Assembly (NCBI GenBank): GCA_016208495.1
Contig: JACQXX010000001.1
Span: forward strand, 1 to 35,424
Direction of reading: 5' to 3'
DNA: 35,424 nt
DNA from: Acidobacteriota bacterium
GTDB taxonomy: Bacteria; Acidobacteriota; Blastocatellia; Chloracidobacteriales; Chloracidobacteriaceae
Below the pieces are notes generated by a model that searched no databases, was not told where the DNA came from, and saw only the letters and a program-made list of their open reading frames with translations. Every line of letters starts with the position of its first letter. Position 1 is the stretch's first letter. This document shows positions 33,338 to 35,424 of this stretch, in pieces. The position numbers and the translations under genes were made by a program.

Positions 33338-33561
33338 TAGTGGTTAGTGGTTAGTGGTTAGTGGTTATACCAGTTTGTAGTCAGTAGTCAGTAGTCAGTA
33401 GTTCACTAAGTTCATTTTATTGAATAACTTGACTGTTTTCTAATACGACCGCTTCATTCCAAAATGGTATTAGTGGTTAGCTTTTGGTGCTGGGTGCTTA
33501 GTGCCTGGTTCTTCTTCGAAAGTATTGATTTCTAACCACTAACCACTAACCACTAACCACT
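33338..33561. repeat. Inverted pair of TGGTTAG heptamer arrays
   Basis: TTAGTGG units at 33338-33367 face CCACTAA units at 33533-33561. A single TTAGTGG unit lies near 33471-33479. The arm beside the stop of the 33571 gene (about 10 bp away) is purine-rich on that gene's sense strand; the other arm faces the TPR gene start. Confidence 0.9.
33377..33472 (-). repeat. Composite dispersed repeat, copy B
   Basis: The reverse complement of this stretch matches copy A (11947-12054): core 33442-33472, linker, then GTGAACTACTGACTAC and heptamers. It is nested inside the TGGTTAG inverted pair, which suggests that one inserted between or grew around the other. Confidence 0.75.
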
Positions 33562-33570
33562 TTGTTCATT

Positions 33571-34845
33571 CTACATTCTGCTTTGCGTCTTCAGGAGCAG
33601 GTTTTTGGCGTGGTTGGCAAAGAGAATCCACAAGACCAGCAAAATATGAGCAATTGGGGTGAGCGTCGGTACACACATCAGGGTTAATCCGGCGACGGCC
33701 AGTCCAAACCCGGCGCCACCTTCATAGCCCGTTCCCAGTCCATAATGCGCCCGTTGAATAGCTGCCGAGACACCGGCAATCGAACGAAACATCCAGTACA
33801 CATTAAACAAAGGAATGAAGAGAAACCCGATGGCTGTTCCTGGTGTGCGGCCCTTGCGGAAGCGTTCAGGGACAGCGGACCAGGCTTGATAGAGCCAGGT
33901 CAGCAGCAAAATCATGGATGGAATTGAGATGAGCATCGTCAACACAGAGCAAATCACAAAGATATCGTCATCATCTCCGCGCAGATCTCCTCGATCAAAC
34001 AATTCAAACAGCAAAATCGAAGGCGGAAAACTGGTAATTGCACTCAGTACGCCACAAATTGCATATCCAATGGCGAGCCCAAACCCCGGTTGTTGTGTGG
34101 GAGGTGATGACTGGAAGCCTCCATAGGGCGAATGTCCCTGGCCCATTGGTGCTGGAGGAAAGCTCTGATGAACTCCCTGGAACTGGCCTTGATAGATTCC
34201 TGGAGGTTGAACCCCTGGTGGATAGCTGTATCCCGGCGGAAGGTTTGGTGGTGGAGACATCGCCGGTTGGGTCGGCGCCTGTTCTCGATTGGAAGCTGAC
34301 ACAGGTTGGGTCGGTGTATTGGCATTGGCCGGAGTGCGCCGATCAAGTTCTGCCAGAATCACCGTGATGCGATGCTCAACGGTCTGCGCCAGTGCGGCAA
34401 GCTTGTTGATGGTCAATGGCTGGTCGCCTTGTGCCGCATACACTTTGACCACGACGCACCCAACCCGAAACAAATACATATAACTGGTAATTTTGGCGAG
34501 CCCGCTCACCTCCTGCTGTCCACCGAAGGCATAACATTCCTGTCCAACCGCTGGAGCTTGCGGCAGATAGGGCATGCCTTCGCAGTTGGTGTTGAGTGTG
34601 TGCTTGTGGTAGTTGGCCGCCTGTTCCGCGGTTGGAAACACCCAGCGAATATCCACCAGTCGTTGCACGGCGCCACGGTAGGTTGGGTCTTCCCAGGCAT
34701 TCATCCCCGAAAATTGACCAAGGCAGGTGCCAAACCAGCCATCTTGCGGGTCCGGGCCGCGCATCCGGCTATCTTGAACAAGTTTGAGTGCGGCAGGGAG
34801 TTCAGCCGATTCCAGAAAGAGGCGCAGGAAGTCATGGTTTTGCAT
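33571..34845 (-). CDS. Membrane protein of unknown function with Pro/Gln-rich linker
   Basis: A 424-residue protein in three parts. The N-terminal 165 residues are soluble and not recognised (MQNHDFLRLFLESAELPA, WVFPTAEQAANYHKHTL, ITSYMYLFRVGCVVVKVYA). Residues about 170-245 are a linker rich in Pro, Gln and Gly with PPG repeats. The last 175 residues have four hydrophobic segments. Between them, LTWLYQAWSAVPERFRKG and FLFIPLFNVYWMFRSIAGVSAAIQ resemble the WLY.AW...P plus P.FN.YW..R pattern seen in DUF4328-like membrane proteins. GAGG lies about 10 bp before the ATG. It has no signal peptide, so the N-terminal part is probably cytoplasmic. It could be a sensor or damage-response membrane protein, but nothing supports a specific role. 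Confidence 0.82.
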   Translation of the reverse strand: MQNHDFLRLFLESAELPAALKLVQDSRMRGPDPQDGWFGTCLGQFSGMNAWEDPTYRGAVQRLVDIRWVFPTAEQAANYHKHTLNTNCEGMPYLPQAPAVGQECYAFGGQQEVSGLAKITSYMYLFRVGCVVVKVYAAQGDQPLTINKLAALAQTVEHRITVILAELDRRTPANANTPTQPVSASNREQAPTQPAMSPPPNLPPGYSYPPGVQPPGIYQGQFQGVHQSFPPAPMGQGHSPYGGFQSSPPTQQPGFGLAIGYAICGVLSAITSFPPSILLFELFDRGDLRGDDDDIFVICSVLTMLISIPSMILLLTWLYQAWSAVPERFRKGRTPGTAIGFLFIPLFNVYWMFRSIAGVSAAIQRAHYGLGTGYEGGAGFGLAVAGLTLMCVPTLTPIAHILLVLWILFANHAKNLLLKTQSRM

Positions 34846-35166
34846 GGAGAGTTCCTCTGACAGAAGAGTTGATATGCCGATACAATCTCGCCGACTGATA
34901 TTTGGTTCCTCATGGAGCGAATCGAGTTCTCAGCGAAGCAGCCAGTGAATGTTCCATTCCGTTACCGAAAGAATCAAGCGCTTCCTGGAAAAATGCTTGA
35001 CGATTCGATCACTCCTCGTTTACCGTGGGTTTCGGAGAGTTTATTTTTGGGCCATCTGCACATTTGCCGGGGTTTTTGCTCAGGCAACCTAACTTGCTTT
35101 GCGAGTTGGTTATTCTTCGGTCATCAAGGAATACTTTCTCAAGTCAGACTTCTCTTTCAGGTGAAT
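34846..35166. other. Gene-free region upstream of the 33571-34845 gene
   Basis: No gene that I can support. It should hold the promoter of the minus-strand membrane-protein gene. A plus-strand frame at 34912-35268 is open but has no ribosome binding site, resembles no family, and runs through a palindromic repeat. Confidence 0.5.
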
Positions 35167-35224
35167 ACAGTTGAGAGTCCCGCCTTCAGGCGGTCGGTTT
35201 TACTTTTGCCATTCTCGAAACTGT
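35167..35224. repeat. Diverged relative of the 30875-30960 palindromic element
   Basis: ACAGTTGAGAGT followed by CGCCTTCAGGCG matches ACAGTTCAGAGT..CGCCTTCAGGCG at 30875-30900. The far arm CTCGAAACTGT (35214-35224) pairs imperfectly with the near arm. Confidence 0.6.
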
Positions 35225-35289
35225 CGGAAAGTGCTTGTCGTGCCTGGCTAGAGATTGGGCGTGGATGAGTTCACCAACGCCTGGGCCCG

Positions 35290-35424
35290 ATGTCAGTAGC
35301 ACCTGCGTGAGCGGGTGGGTTGCCCGACAAATGTCAGTACCACCCGCGTGAGCGGGTGGGTTACCCGACAGTATATTCAATCAGCGCAACCATGAATGTC
35401 AGTACCACCTGCGTGAGCGGGTGG
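35290..35424. repeat. Three copies of a palindromic repeat (ATGTCAGTACCACC...GCGGGTGG)
   Basis: Copies start at 35290, 35331 and 35396; the last is cut by the window edge. The core CCACCCGC-GTGA-GCGGGTGG is a perfect 8-bp hairpin in copy 2, weakened by T or G changes in copies 1 and 3. Copies 1 and 2 share a tail GTTGCCCGACA/GTTACCCGACA. Spacing is uneven (41 and 65 bp). Confidence 0.85.

Noticed and set aside
34912-35268. Plus-strand frame of 118 residues
   Set aside because: No ribosome binding site, no recognisable domain, and its end runs through a palindromic repeat (VESPAFRRS is repeat-derived).
35290-35424. Possible CRISPR array
   Set aside because: Only three copies, spacing 41 and 65 bp, copies 1 and 2 directly joined; better explained as a palindromic dispersed repeat.

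Overview
The window reads as a piece of chromosome from a free-living Gram-negative-type bacterium, most likely an acidobacterium of the Blastocatellia type. This placement is inferred from gene content and not from a marker gene: a DUF1501 plus DUF1549/DUF1553 pair, a TMTC-like membrane TPR protein, a Uma2 protein, hybrid kinases with Reg_prop propellers, PPC-domain secreted proteins, and very many short tandem repeats between genes. I see no phage, plasmid, transposase, rRNA, tRNA or CRISPR locus.

Layout. 1-2.2 kb: a truncated secreted PPC-domain protein and endonuclease III (nth), both on the minus strand, divergent from a DJ-1/PfpI protein. 2.2-2.8 kb: a gene-free stretch of palindromic and tandem repeats. 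2.8-11.8 kb: a plus-strand cluster of a giant secreted multi-domain protein, a Tat-exported DUF1501 protein and a DUF1549/DUF1553 protein with one CxxCH motif. 12.1-18.1 kb: a small unknown protein, a 1378-residue membrane hybrid kinase with a two-component propeller, and a REC-HisKA-HATPase kinase. 18.2-25.9 kb: a long minus-strand run of corA, a Uma2 gene, a nitroreductase, pepA, a YjbR-like gene, smpB, gpsA and plsY. 26.2-30.9 kb: a soluble hybrid kinase, a family 2 glycosyltransferase and a UDP-galactopyranose-mutase-like flavoprotein, all on the plus strand. 31-34.8 kb: a TMTC-like TPR membrane protein and a membrane protein of unknown function, on the minus strand. The last 0.6 kb holds dispersed palindromic repeats and no gene that I can support.

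Working links. GpsA makes glycerol-3-phosphate and PlsY acylates it. The three kinases give two paralogous transmitter/receiver modules (one membrane-bound, one soluble) plus a receiver-first kinase. The giant protein, DUF1501 and DUF1549/1553 genes are closely packed and look like one secreted or envelope system. The glycosyltransferase and flavoprotein look like a cell-surface sugar pair.

The most unusual thing is between the genes. At least nine families of 7-10 bp tandem repeats sit next to, or inside, gene ends. Immediately after a stop codon the sense strand carries the purine-rich form of a repeat; before the next start it carries the pyrimidine-rich form, often of the same family, so the two can pair. 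In nth, the DJ-1 gene, plsY and the soluble hybrid kinase the last codons are themselves repeat units; in the receiver-first kinase the stop codon is the first three bases of the array. Several genes whose start lies beside an array have no visible Shine-Dalgarno site, while most genes away from arrays do. Larger palindromic elements (2.3 kb, 28.1 kb, 30.9 kb, 35.2 kb) and a two-copy composite element (11.9 and 33.4 kb) lie in the same gaps.
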